Shown: piece after piece, positions 18,185 through 28,571 of the stretch
Layout: every line of letters begins with the position of its first letter
Numbering within the stretch: the stretch's first letter is position 1
Notes under the pieces: model-generated
Database searches by the model: none
The model's input: only the letters and a program-made list of their open reading frames with translations
Told to the model about the DNA's origin: nothing
Program-made: the position numbers and the translations under genes
Source of the DNA: Bathynomus jamesi
Lineage: Eukaryota > Arthropoda > Malacostraca > Isopoda > Cirolanidae
Length of the DNA stretch: 64,000 nt
NCBI GenBank assembly: GCA_023014485.1
Contig: JAJOZX010000941.1
Location: 902,001 to 966,000 of the forward strand
Reading direction: 5' to 3'

Positions 18185-18969
18185 ATCTTAACAGTGTGGC
18201 GACCCTACTACCAAGAATAGAAGAAGAGGATTTTAACAAGTGGCCACTTTTTGGCCAGGATAGAAATTACCCTGCATCAGGATAAAACCAGTTGACCGGC
18301 GTGTCACGACTTCCAGTTCGTAACATCCACCCTTGAACCGGTGTGTCATGACTCCAAGTTCTCCACGCCTAGTTTTCATCCAGGAACAAGTAGCTAGCAC
18401 GAAGTTTTCAGGACACGTCAAGGATTTCGCCGTAGAAATTTTGTTAAGTACAGAGTTTTTTTTTTAAGTAATTTATAAACATTTGAAAAATCAGTATTAT
18501 TAACAGTTAATAATGAGTATCAAGTCAGAATTTACAAGAAACACAGTGAACATTTCAGACACCAGTGATACTTTTTTTAGTGAAACTAATTTTCACAGAG
18601 TTAAAAGTCACAGAAGTTAAAAGTCACAGAAGTTAAAAGCCACAGAAGTTAAAAGTCACAGAATTTAGTTATCACAGAAGTTAATTGTCACAGAAGTTAA
18701 TTGTCACAGAAGTTAATTGTCATAGAATTAATGTCACAGAGTTAATTTCAGAGAGTTAATTTCAGAGAGTTAATTTCAGTTATTTTCACTATTATAGTCA
18801 GTATAGAATAATTTTATTTTATGTACCAAACATAATAGTACCGTACCTTCGCGTACATTTGAGTGAAATGTTGTTTAAATTTTTTATTTTTGTTTAAATT
18901 TTTTTTCAAATTATTGAATTGAATTGACTTGCAAATTAAGAAAGAGAGAGTTTAAAGAGTTATAGAGTT

Positions 18970-19399
18970 ACTTGAAGCAGTTTCAAGTTCCATTTTCAGT
19001 TTTCAGTCAGTTTCAGTTCGTTGTAACCAAGAGGGACAACCAAACCCCAGAGATTTATAAAGATACTTGAAGTAGTTTCGAGTCAGTTTCAGTTGCAAAT
19101 AAGTTGCAAATCACTTTTCAGATTCAGTTGGTTGTAACCAAGAGGGACAACCAAACCCCAGAGATTAATAGTCTTCACTTGATAGCAGTTCAAGTGCAAG
19201 TCAGTTTCATTTTCAGTAGACTCCACTTGATAGAGTTCAAGTGCAGTCAATTTCAGTCAGTTCAGTTTGAAGATACTTGATAGCGTTCAAGTTAGACAGT
19301 TTCAGTTTCAAGATACTTGATAAGAGTTCAAGTCAGAAGGTTACATCGAGAGGGACAACCGCCCCAGAGATTATAGAAGTACTTTGTAGCAGTTCAAGT
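18970..19399 (+). other. Series of small stem-loops in the internal region
   Basis: Seven ACTTGA...TCAAGT-type hairpins at 18970-18988, 19065-19083, 19176-19196, 19224-19243, 19275-19292, 19315-19333 and 19381-19399 have changing loops but kept stems. Two are extended by a C-G pair to CACTTG/CAAGTG, and one uses a G-T wobble. Interspersed are three hairpins of the type GGTTGT...ACAACC (19020-19040, 19130-19152, 19339-19360), each followed by a (A)CCCCAGAGATT box. The set recurs in all six internal regions. A role in RNA packaging or dimerisation is speculation. Confidence 0.55.
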
Positions 19400-20524
19400 C
19401 AGTTGTAGTCGGTCCCAAAACAGTTGTAGTCAGTTCCAAAACAGTTATAGTCAGTTCCCAGTCAGTTCAAAGTCAGTTTTGGAGTCCCAAGTCAGTTTTG
19501 GAGTCCCAAGTCAGTTTTGGAGTCCCAAGTCATTTCAATGCAGTCAATTGAATTCAACTTTTTCTTTGTAGTTTAAGAGAATTTAATTTGAGAAAATGTA
19601 ATTTAAAAATTTAATTCAATCTTTTTTTTTGTAAAAGAGAATTAAATTCAACCTGAATTGACCGGTTTGCGTCTTTAGTTTAACCTTTTCTTTTTTTTGT
19701 AAGAAGGAAATTGACCGAGTTGTCTTTTCTTTTCATACCATTGTTGGGTATATAAATATATAGGTAAAATGACATATTTTATTGTTTGTAACCAAAACAG
19801 TTTTTACAATTGTTTATAATGACTTTGCTAATCATTGTAATGTATATGTGATAATAATAGTTGTGTAATAATTAATCGATCTTGTCCCAATGACTCCTTT
19901 TTAAATTACTATGCTGAGGAACATGCCGTCCCTCTGTTTTGTTTGAACTCTTTTAATTTTTGTTCTAAGTAGTGTGACAAGCAATCTTTTTTTTAAAAAA
20001 AAAAGAGCAAAGAGCTCACGAAAAGACGTAATTGTCAATTTCAGACATATACCCCGAGCTTAGTCACTCAATTCCTCCGAATGTAGTACTCCAAACTTTG
20101 TTTTTTTTATTTTATTTTATTTTAACACCCCAACCCCAGTTGAACCCAGTGTCAACCAGAGAAATGGTTCAACCATGGTTAATTCCTCTTTGGTACTATG
20201 GAACATAAAGTCAATTTAGATTAAGTGGTTTTTTTTTATATTTTTAAGAATATTATATGTTTAGTTCATTATAGTTTATAATTGATTTCTATTTTCGATT
20301 TTTAAATTTTTTTTTTATTCGATTAATACTGACTAATTGTCGGAGTCGAATTTAATTAATTGTGTGTCAAAATTCAATTTTAAAACCGTGAGATTTACTT
20401 TCATCAATTGTAAGTTCTCCTAAGTCCGTTTTGTTTATTACCATAATAGGTGTAACTGATTTAATTAAATACTTAAATACTACCTTCAACTTAAAGGATC
20501 TTATAATAATAATAATAATAACCC

Positions 20525-21095
20525 GGATCTTTTCCGTTCTACCCCAGCAACAATTTCTAGTGTAGTTTTACTTGCTGAATTCAATAATATATTTTATTTT
20601 GGAGAAAGTATTCGTGCTTTAATTAGTTATGGTTATAATTATTAATTTTTTCTCTCTTTTGTAGATATTGTTATGGATGATAAATGGAATTTCATAAACA
20701 TAGTTAAGGAAATAACGTTCTACCCCAGCCTTCTTTAGTTAACCTTATAAGGCTAACTAACGAAAATATCACGACCTAACCTAACCAATCGTCAAGGGCG
20801 TACAGTTGATTTTGCTAAACAAAGGAACAAGAGACACTGGGGAACATCTAGAAATATGATAGATTCTTATTTATGTGAATTTCTGAATTTCTGTGGAGAA
20901 GACAAAAAGGAAAGGACATTTTTATTGAAATCTTAAATGCAATCCCTACTTTTAAATAAAATAAACGGACTATAACTCTTTTGTTATTAATTTCTCCAAA
21001 ATAAGATATATATTATTGAATTCAGCAAGTAAAACTACAGTAGAAAATAATATATAATTTCATTTTTTGTTGCTGGGGTAGAACGGAAAAGAGCC
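20525..21095. mobile_element. MITE with about 90-100-bp inverted ends, internal region 1
   Basis: The ends read GG(A/C)TCTTTTCCGTTCTACC and are inverted over roughly 90-100 bp, out to TTATTTTGGAGAAA. The element is flanked by the direct repeat AATAACCC (20517-20524 and 21096-21103), an 8-bp target duplication. This excludes Tc1/mariner (TA) and PIF/Harbinger (TWA). Long inverted ends plus 8 bp suggest a Mutator- or Merlin-like source, unproven. The middle has a splice-acceptor-like CTCTCTTTTGTAG followed by a short frame (MDDKWNFINIVKE) and a third copy of GTTCTACCCCAGC. Confidence 0.75.
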
Positions 21096-21847
21096 AATAA
21101 CCCTTACACACACACACACACACACACGTATGCACACTATATATACTATATATACACAAACCTTATGCTAAAATCATTGATATCACAAACTATTTCATTG
21201 CGTGTAAGTGCTAACTATGCTATTTAGTCTTAAGCATTTTTGCTTACTATATATAAATTTTTGCTCATGCATTTATTCAGTTATTTAACAATCCTCTAAG
21301 CTAATCTGTCCCTCAAAATTATAAGATACACACTTTGTACCTAGTACACAAATACACACTAGACCACAGGTCTATACATCATCCACTACGTAATTCGATT
21401 TTTACCTACACTAGTCAATAAAATTAGTTTATGAATTGTACTATCATGGTAACCTTGAAAAATTCATGAACTTTAAAATTTATATTTTTCCCTTTTACCT
21501 ATTCATTATGTATGTAATTTTCCCCACAGAAAAATACATTTTTGTTAAAAATTTAACAATATCATTCTTTGTCTAACTTAATTGTTTGTCTAAATTAACG
21601 TATTAATCCTTTTATTCTCTTTGCATAAATTAAAGTATTAATCTTTGAAATTTTTATATTTTATAAGCAAGTGTCATTTTAAAGATTTGATTACTCTGTA
21701 TTGTACCCAACCACCCGAACTCACTTGTTCTGTATAAAAATTTGTAATGTAAAGAAAAAACGTCATCTAACTTGAATTAGCTAGGATGTTATTTTCTCAA
21801 TTTTATTGTACTAATTGTACCCTATTATATTATTGTATACATATTTT

Positions 21848-21861
21848 AAAGGGGAGAGCAA
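21848..21861 (+). other. Polypurine tract before LTR2
   Basis: AAAGGGGAGAGCAA directly precedes TGTAAAC. The same tract precedes LTR3-LTR7 but not LTR1, exactly as expected if it marks the internal/LTR boundary where plus-strand DNA synthesis starts. Confidence 0.65.
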
Positions 21862-22897
21862 TGTAAACATGAACAATGAATAATCAATATTCATTTTTAC
21901 ATAACCAAAATCGCTTAACGCGAGTTTGGATAAAAAATTTATTTGTTGCTTTCTATTTTTGTTTGTGTCACAACCCTACGATCTACCATTTCTATGGTTT
22001 AGTCATATCCATTTTCCATTTTTCATTTGTTATAGAATTTATTATAATTAATTATGGTTGTCTTGCATTTCACCCTCGTCCCTAGATTATGCATACACAT
22101 TGCATATAACAGGATTGGAACCCGTAGTTGTACTTCTTAGTCATTAATACCCACTCTTTGTCTCTAATTCGTTCTTGTAAATCTTCCTAATAATGATTTG
22201 TACTATACGTACAAATTCAATAACTATGACGTCACATTTTCCCGTCATTAATTTCCCTTCATCGTATCTCTAGTATTCAATGTATGAAAATTCTTTAACA
22301 TCATAATAAAAACTGTACACGCTATAGAAGTCATTATTTATATGTTATGTAGTATAAATATAACTATTATTCGACCATATCCCCCCCCTATCCGTCCATA
22401 TCTTATCTTGACCATTATCCTATGTCAATTTTATTAAATATTCATTTTGCTCGTGAAATGCAAAACTTTGTGCATTCGTTCGAAAACGCGCAAATACGTT
22501 CTCGTTCTCATTATTTTTTTTCAAGTGCGTTCACCCCTCGCAAGATATTAATAAATGCTTATGCAAGTGTACGCAATTCGCAAATCAGCATAAATCGAAC
22601 ATCTGAAAACGTGAAACCTCCTGTCCTTCTGATTTCAAATTTATAACAGGTTATAACATATTATAAAATATTATGTATATAAATTATCTCGTATGTGCCT
22701 ATGTACTTGTGTTTTACTAATAACCATATATAATAACCATATATTATAACCATATATTATAACCATATAATAACCATATATAAATATAAAAGCACGGTAA
22801 GAATTGTAAACGACGTAATGTACTTCAATGAAACTAATTAAATGTAATGATACAAATTACAAGTATACAAATTACAAGTATTACACCATTAAAATCT

Positions 22898-23934
22898 TTA
22901 ATTAGTAGTTTCCTCATGTGCTCCATCTGTATCTCTGCAAATCTCAAAGCGGTCAGCTGCATTGCGGAACACATTTCCGAGCATTTCAGGGGTTATTTTC
23001 TCAACTGCTTGCCTAATGCGATCTCGCAGATCTGGTAAATCTCGGATATTTCTGCGATAGACCTCTGATTTAATGAAACCCCAAGCAAAGAAATCCAATG
23101 GGCTCAAATCCGGAGATCGCGCTGCCCAGGGCCTATTTCCCCCACGTCCAATCCAACGATTTGGAAAACGCTCGTTTAGGTTTGTCTGAACAATTCTGGC
23201 ATAATGACATGGTGCCCCATCCTGCTGAAATACTACATTGTCGAGAATGCCATCTTCAAGAAGTTGAGGTTCTAGAAAATTTTGAAACATATCAAAGTAA
23301 ACAGTTCCTGTCACTGTAGCCTCTGCAAAGAAAAAGGGCCCGTAAATCTTAGACTTTGTCATTCCAAGCCACACGTTGACTTTAGGTGAGTTTCTTTCCC
23401 ATTCAGTGAACTCAGTTGGCTTTTCATTAGCCCAGATGCGACAATTATGTCGATTGATTTTACCACAGGTGTGAAAAGTCGCCTCATCGCTAAACAAAAT
23501 GTGGTCCATTAAATTGTTATTTTCGATTTGTTCGACCAGTTCCGCACACATTGCTCCTCTTTTTGGAAAATCTTCCTCGTGTAAGTTGTGTAACAGCTGA
23601 ATGTGATAACACTTCTTCTTCAGCGTCGAACGCAAGATTCTGTGAACAGTTGTTTTGGGTATGGTTAATCTGTGGGATGCTTGGCGAATTGAAATTCATT
23701 GATCGTTTCGAACATTATGCGAACAGATTCAATGTTTTGTTGTACTGTTCTTGGGCGTCCACTTCTTCCTTCATCATGCACAGATCCAGTCCTTTTGAAT
23801 TTGTTCAACAATTTACGAATTGCTTTATCTTTCGGTCCAGGCTTATGAAACTTTGTTGAGAATCGGTCTCTGATTTCACATTTCATTCCTCTAATGCGAT
23901 ATGTTACTATCATAACGCGTTCATGCACATCCAT
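22898..23934 (-). pseudogene. Mariner-2 transposase (DD41D), LTR2 copy
   Basis: The N-terminal frame from ATG at 23934 carries a helix-turn-helix part (MDVHERVMIVTYRIRGMKCE ... EGRSGRPRTVQQNIESVRIM). After a frame break near 23640-23700, the catalytic frame (22898-23635) has ILFSDEATFH (Asp50 of that frame), VVFQQDGAPCHYA (Asp139) and SPDLSPLDFF (Asp181), with 41 residues between the last two Asp. WIGRGGNRPWAARSPDLSPL is typical of the group. About 345 codons in total, normal length for the family. All catalytic residues are present, but the frame break separates DNA binding from catalysis. The catalytic frame is identical in the LTR4 copy. Confidence 0.88.
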
Positions 23935-24000
23935 CACCAATGATATGGATCTGAAAAAATTAATTAAAAATTTAAAAATAATTGAAATAGAAATCTAATG

Positions 24001-24004
24001 CATG
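24001..24004. other. Left target duplication (CATG) of the Gypsy element
   Basis: CATG before the left LTR is repeated at 29042-29045 after the right LTR. The uninterrupted site reads CTAATGCATGTATTTG in the other mariner-2 copies (for example near 35750), so the insertion can be reconstructed exactly. Confidence 0.95.
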
Positions 24005-24474
24005 TGTTGGTTTACGTCGTCGTCGTCGTCGTCGGCCTAGGCAAGCTACGGCTTGGGACCGTAGCGCATCTATCCGGTATAGGTTAACCTGGATGATGTA
24101 GCCATAAGCACTGCCGCTAGTTAAGTGCCAACCAGTGATTATCTCACTAGCCGTATTGAGTCCGTTAGGCGAAACTGCGACAGTACCAAAGGTGGAAAAT
24201 ATAACCTTTGGTTTTCAATTATTTATTTGTAAAATGGACATGGTATTAGATTAAAATAAATATTTGAATATAAATAATTAACTGACAATTGTGATATATA
24301 ATTAATTATGTTTACATACAATAAAATAATATAGTATACATAAAATTAGTATTAATGTGGTTCACAATTGAATTATAATGGGGTAACTAATTTAAAATGA
24401 ATTTATACTATTCCGAAATTCAAGACGGTAAAATTAACATTTATCTTGAAACTAAAATAAGAGTATTCACTACA
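24005..24474 (-). repeat. Gypsy 3' LTR (left copy)
   Basis: 470 bp, starting with TGTTGGTTTACGTCGTCG (a (GTC)n run) and ending GTATTCACTACA on the plus strand. On the element strand it starts TGTAGTG and ends CCAACA. Confidence 0.93.
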
Positions 24475-24487
24475 CACTCCCCCACCA
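24475..24487 (-). other. Gypsy polypurine tract
   Basis: On the minus strand TGGTGGGGGAGTG lies directly before the 3' LTR (TGTAGTG), ten bases downstream of the integrase stop codon. Confidence 0.75.
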
Positions 24488-24497
24488 GAGAGGAAGT

Positions 24498-25916
24498 TCA
24501 AAGAGTTCCGAACGACACAGATTTCCGCTGAACCTTTTTGGTAGCTACTTGTACCTCACTTAAGGTTGATTCCAAAAACGCAGGCTTAAGACGATCGATA
24601 GAAACCTTGTCGACCTTGGAATCGCGCTGGATGAGAAATGATTTGCGCGTACGTCGGAGAACTTCATAGGGTCCGTCATATGGACATTGGAGAGGCCGTT
24701 TTGGGACAGGTACACGAACGAAAACGTGGGTGCAAGACTGGAGGGCTGTGGAAACAAAGATGTTCTGTTGGCTAGTCAATCGAGGGGGAACAGGCTGAAG
24801 GGACTGCATGTGAGAGGAAAGTGTTTGAGCGAATTCCGTAGGATCGCATGACTTATCCCCTGCAGTGAAGTAGCCACCTGGTAGCCGCAGTGTTGTTCCA
24901 TAGACTAGTTCAGCCGCTGTAGTCTTCAGATCACTCTTAAATGCAGAGCGAATACCAAGCAACACGAGTGGAAGCTTATCCATCCAATGGGAGTCTTCGT
25001 GACACATAAGGGATGACTTCAGCTGGCGATGGAAGCGTTCGACGAGGCCGTTAGCTTGCGGATGATACGCACAGGTATGCGCATGTACTGTACCCAATAA
25101 GCTGGTAAACTTCTTCCAAAGCGAAGACTCAAATTGGCGACCTTGGTCAGTGATGACTTTTGTCGGCAATCCAAATCTTGATACCCATCCATGAAGAAAG
25201 GCTCTTGCAACAGTGTCCGCTTGGATATCAGGAAGTGGGATGGCTTCAGGCCATCTGGAAAAGCGGTCGAGACAGGTGAGCAGATAACGTTGGCCTTGAA
25301 TCACTGGAAGAGGGCCAACAATGTCTACATGAATTACCTCAAATCGCTGGGATGGGGGCGGGAATGCGTCAAAGGGGGACCTGGTGTGCCTTTGGACTTT
25401 GGCACGCTGGCAGGCAAGGCACGTTTTGGTCCAATGTTTGACATCCTTCCGCATCGAGGGCCAAACAAAGCGAGAGGTAACCAGGTGTTGCGAAGCACGG
25501 ATACCAGGATGGGAGGGCTTATGAAGATCCGTGAAGACTGCTTGTCTGTGACATGGAGGGACATAAGGGCGAATAGCAGCTGTTGATACGTCGCAATAGA
25601 GGGGCACAGACAATCCTGGCATACTCATTTTCTTGAGGGAAAGTGAGTGAGTGGAGTCTTCTCTGAGCAGTTCTTGTAGTTCCGTATCCTTATCTTGATC
25701 CTGTGCAATAGCATTCCACAGTGTAGAGCTGAGGGTAACAGAAGTAATCTCTATTCTTGAAAGTGCATCCGCTGGAGTGTTCAAGACACCTTTGATGTGG
25801 CGGATATCTGTGGTAAATTGCGAGATATAATCGAGTTGCCTGATGACTCTGGGAGAGTGGTTACAGCTGTTTTTATTGAAGACAGTGATCAAAGGTTTGT
25901 GGTCGGTAAAACACAA
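24498..25916 (-). pseudogene. pol: Gypsy pol, end of RNase H and integrase
   Basis: 472 codons. The first residues ([12 protein letters not shown]) are the end of the RNase H domain. The integrase zinc finger has His132, His136, Cys166 and Cys169. The catalytic core has VIHVDIVGPLP (Asp198), VITDQGRQFES (Asp257) and NGLVERFHRQL (Glu293), giving the DD35E spacing. A C-terminal tail follows (VFVRVPVPKRPLQCPYDGPY, a chromo-free Gypsy-type C-terminus). All catalytic residues are present. The frame is offset by -1 from the preceding pol frame, which it overlaps by 28 bases. A missing T in the run GTTTTACC near 25905 explains the offset, so this is probably one polyprotein broken by a 1-bp deletion. 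Confidence 0.92.
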
Positions 25917-27574
25917 AACTCTCGGCCTTCAAGGAAATGTTGAAAATACTTCACGTTTAAGTAAATAGCAAGAAGTTCACGTCCGAAAGCACTATAACGC
26001 GTTTGGGCTGGCTGCAGCTTTTTCGAGTAAAACGCGATGGGTGCTTGTTGACCGTTAATGGTTTGTTCCAACACTCCACCGATCGCAACATCTGATGCAT
26101 CGACCGTCAGAGTTAGGGGGGCATCACTGATAGGAAATGACAAAGACAATGCACTATTGATAGCATTTTTGGCATTGTCGAACGCCTGTAAACTATCGCT
26201 ACACCATACCAATTTCGTTACCTTGCGTTTGTGTGTGATCATAGCGTGTAGAGGAGCAAGAACACTGGCACAGTTTTTAATGAACTTGTGGTAATAATTT
26301 ACCAAACCTAGAAACCGCCGTAACTCACGCTGATTATTTGGCATAGGGTAATTTTTTATCACTTCACACTTGTCCTGAAGGGGGGTAATTCCGTGCTGCG
26401 AAATCGTGTGACCAAGAAATTCCAAGGTTGGCTGTGCAAACACACACTTAGATGCATTAATAGTAACACCGTATTGTTCTAAGCGTTGAAAGAGGAGTGA
26501 AAGATGTTCCTTATGTTCCTCTTCCGTTGAGCTGGCCACAAGCAAATCATCGATGTAGGCATAAACAAAGTCTAAGCCTCTGGTGACCTCATCTATAAAC
26601 CTATGAAAGGTTTGCGCAGCATTCCGTAGCCCGAACGGCATCTTCAAAAATTCGAATAACCCAAATGGTGTACAAACTGCAGTCTTGGGAATATCCGAAG
26701 GCTCTACGGGAATGTGGTGGAAAGCCTTAACAAGATCTATTTTACTGAAGATAGATTTGCCGTGGAGAAGAGAAGTAAAGTCTTGGACATTTGGTACCGG
26801 ATATCGGTCCGGGATGGTTGTCGAATTCAAAAATCGGTAATCCCCACATGGTCTCCAGTCTCCTGACTTCTTCTGGACCAGGTGTAGGGGAGAGGACCAA
26901 CTGCTTTTGGAAGGTCTTATTATCCCAAGATCCAGCATAAGCTGGAATTCCGATTTGGCAGCTTTCAGTTTGTCCGGGGCAAGACGTCTGGGTTTTGCAA
27001 ACACAGGGGGACCTTTTGTTGTAATGTGATGGGTAATGGTGTGCTTAATGGTATCACCCATCTGCATTGGTTGAAGAATTCCTGGATATCGCTGGAAAAG
27101 GCACTGGTACATGGAATTAGGGGGAACGAGGGAAAGTGCAGAGTTCGAGGCGTCCGGAAGGGCAACCTGTTTGGCAAGAACAGAAAGCAGTGTGGCCTGG
27201 TCGCATAAGCGTCGCTTGTCAAGATCCACCAGGAGTTTGAAATGCTGGAGGAAGTCAGCGCCGATTATGGGATGCTGCACTTGAGCACAGATGAAAATCC
27301 ACTTGAAGGATCGGTGAAGGCCCAAGTTTAGTTCACGCGACTGAGTACCGTACGTGGGTATGCGTGAACCGTTAGCAGCGTATAGAGGCGGAGATTCCGA
27401 GTGCGTATGACCAGATTTTTGAGGGAATACACTGACTGACGCTCCGGTATCAACCAAGAAATTGACACCAGAGTTCCTGTCCTTTATGAATAACAGGTTG
27501 GCAGTGCGAGTACTAGACGCCATTAGGACTCGCTGCTGGGGTTTTCCGACGAAAAATTGCAAGGGGAGATGCAC
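25889..27574 (-). CDS. pol: Gypsy pol: protease, reverse transcriptase, RNase H
   Basis: 561 codons. Protease: [14 protein letters not shown] (catalytic Asp near residue 42). Reverse transcriptase: [35 protein letters not shown] (motif A), [20 protein letters not shown] and [11 protein letters not shown] (catalytic pair). RNase H starts with [16 protein letters not shown]. The frame overlaps gag by 52 bases in the -1 register, so expression by -1 ribosomal frameshifting is likely. It ends early in the RNase H domain ([12 protein letters not shown]), where a 1-bp deletion shifts the rest into the integrase frame. Confidence 0.93.
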   Translation of the reverse strand: MHLPLQFFVGKPQQRVLMASSTRTANLLFIKDRNSGVNFLVDTGASVSVFPQKSGHTHSESPPLYAANGSRIPTYGTQSRELNLGLHRSFKWIFICAQVQHPIIGADFLQHFKLLVDLDKRRLCDQATLLSVLAKQVALPDASNSALSLVPPNSMYQCLFQRYPGILQPMQMGDTIKHTITHHITTKGPPVFAKPRRLAPDKLKAAKSEFQLMLDLGIIRPSKSSWSSPLHLVQKKSGDWRPCGDYRFLNSTTIPDRYPVPNVQDFTSLLHGKSIFSKIDLVKAFHHIPVEPSDIPKTAVCTPFGLFEFLKMPFGLRNAAQTFHRFIDEVTRGLDFVYAYIDDLLVASSTEEEHKEHLSLLFQRLEQYGVTINASKCVFAQPTLEFLGHTISQHGITPLQDKCEVIKNYPMPNNQRELRRFLGLVNYYHKFIKNCASVLAPLHAMITHKRKVTKLVWCSDSLQAFDNAKNAINSALSLSFPISDAPLTLTVDASDVAIGGVLEQTINGQQAPIAFYSKKLQPAQTRYSAFGRELLAIYLNVKYFQHFLEGREFCVLPTTNL

Positions 27575-28288
27575 TTCCTAGCCTTCTTTCCAAATTTGGC
27601 GTGGTAGAAGCAGATCTTCCCGGAACTCGAACGATGCCTCTTCGTAAATCTTGACCGAGAATGGCTTCTTTGCCGTTGATTTTGTAGCAGAGAACAAACG
27701 TGGTTGAGTTGTTGACTTAACTCTTCCACTTTCAATTCCAGTTCCGATTGTGTGTTCACGTTGTTGACCGGAGCTGTGTCAATCTCCACTACTTTGTCGG
27801 CAGTTTCTGCTAGTTTATCAACTGGAGTAGCAGGATCCATAGTGGCCAAGACATGCTGAGCTGATGGAGGAAGTTTCTGCAAGAACAACTGTCTAAAGAT
27901 GTCCTTATCGAAGGTTTGTGCGCGTTCGCCTAGAGCGCACTGCATAGCCCTCAGCATTTGAGTGGGCTTACGGTCTCCAAGTTCTTCTTTTGAGATTAAC
28001 TGATGTAGTTTCTCACGCTCGGAGACAGTGGTGCGGCACAGGATGGCAGACTTCAGATCGTTGTACGGGTCCTCACTCGTGGAAGTAGATACGATGACGT
28101 CACGGACTTCAGAGATGATGCTCGCTGGTAGAGGAGGACAAAACATGATCGTATTTCGTCCTGCTAGCGGTGATCCTTCCCAAGTTGAATTGTGATTCCA
28201 CTTGGTGGAACCAAATAAATGGATCACCCGGCCAGAAGACGGGGAGCTTTACGCTCAAGTGGGAGATGGCACCAGCGTCGTCAGGCAT
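27523..28288 (-). pseudogene. gag: Gypsy gag (capsid and zinc knuckle), frameshifted
   Basis: The likely start is the ATG at 28288 (MPDDAGAISHLSVKLPVFWP), about 280 bases after the PBS. This frame continues with WFHQVESQFNLGRITASRTK, then shifts by +1 near 28125-28145. The second frame carries IISEVRDVIVSTSTSEDPYN, EELGDRKPTQMLRAMQ and a C-terminal [14 protein letters not shown] zinc-knuckle-like motif typical of Mag-like arthropod gag, preceded by a Ser/Arg-rich stretch. An extra C in TCCTCCTCT explains the shift. Gag assembles the particle that packages element RNA. Confidence 0.85.
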
Positions 28289-28570
28289 CTTCTCCTATGC
28301 TTGCTAACGTACAAGCAAGACGACAAGTTCCCAACGAAGGAGTGGAGGTTGAGACGAGCGCAGGCACAGAGCGCACGGGCAGGGGTGAGGGGCAGAGGGC
28401 ACGAGCGACATTACAGTCTGATCCTAGTCGGGGTGAAGGGGGTGATGGGCACGAACGACGTTACAGTCTGGTCCTAGTCGCTCGGGTGAAGGGGGTGATG
28501 GGCACGAACGACATTACAGTCTAATCCTAGTCGTTCGGGTAAAAGGGTAATCCAGCTCCGGGGTCACCAA
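28289..28570 (-). other. Gypsy leader with three tandem repeats
   Basis: Between the PBS and gag, CGACATTACAGTCTGATCC-type text occurs three times (plus-strand starts 28406, 28456, 28509; period 50-53 bp). It is untranslated on the element strand. A packaging or internal-initiation role is possible but not shown. Confidence 0.6.
28553..28569 (-). other. Gypsy primer-binding site
   Basis: Two bases after the 5' LTR, the minus strand reads TGGTGACCCCGGAGCTG. TGG pairs with the CCA end of the primer tRNA. I could not name the tRNA from memory with confidence. Confidence 0.7.
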
Positions 28571-28571
28571 T

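Larger units (their letters stand above)
18164..21861 (+). repeat. Internal region 1 of the LARD-like unit
   Basis: Non-coding, 3,698 bp. It starts GAC then TGGCGACCC at 18167, with a near repeat (ACAGTG then TGGCGACCC) at 18191-18205. Next come a short tandem repeat TTAAAAGTCACAGAAG (18596-18780); a 450-bp series of small hairpins (18970-19399); three copies of GTCAGTTTTGGAGTCCCAA (19470-19530); T-rich tracts; an (AAT)n tract; the MITE at 20525-21095; a (CA)n tract near 21106-21127; AT-rich DNA; and the purine tract at 21848-21859. No frame longer than about 60 codons is present. Over roughly 3.1 kb outside the MITE I see nothing that looks like a protein. Confidence 0.75.

Noticed and set aside
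18088..18285. 65-codon frame ending DFNKWPLFGQDRNYPASG across the LTR/internal junction
   Set aside because: No ATG, spans the predicted LTR end and both PBS-like sequences, and no family recognised; kept only as a remark because it recurs with the unit.
18596..18780. Regularly spaced short repeats that could suggest a CRISPR array
   Set aside because: The repeats are direct neighbours with degenerate 16-18 bp units and no unique spacers, in a eukaryotic retroelement; no cas genes.
20461..20530. Possible second retroelement boundary at the (AAT)n tract
   Set aside because: The tract is a simple microsatellite next to the MITE target duplication; no other terminal structure is present.
20775..20790. 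CCTAACCTAACC, reminiscent of the arthropod telomere repeat (TTAGG)n
   Set aside because: Only two units, inside the MITE and inherited with it; no evidence for telomeric DNA.
21876..22085. 69-codon open frame near the LTR start, found in several units (MNNQYSFLHNQNRLTRVWIK)
   Set aside because: It lies in the U3 part of the LTR upstream of the promoter, is AT-rich and Phe/Ile-rich, and is lost in LTR1, LTR5 and LTR7 through small indels; no sign of coding constraint.
22847..23859. Plus-strand open frames over the mariner-2 transposase (also in the other units)
   Set aside because: Complementary-strand shadows of the transposase; they change in step with it and carry no independent motif.
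28202..28524. Plus-strand open frames of 91 and 101 codons over the Gypsy gag start and leader
   Set aside because: Opposite to gag and a tandem-repeat leader; composition is driven by the repeats.
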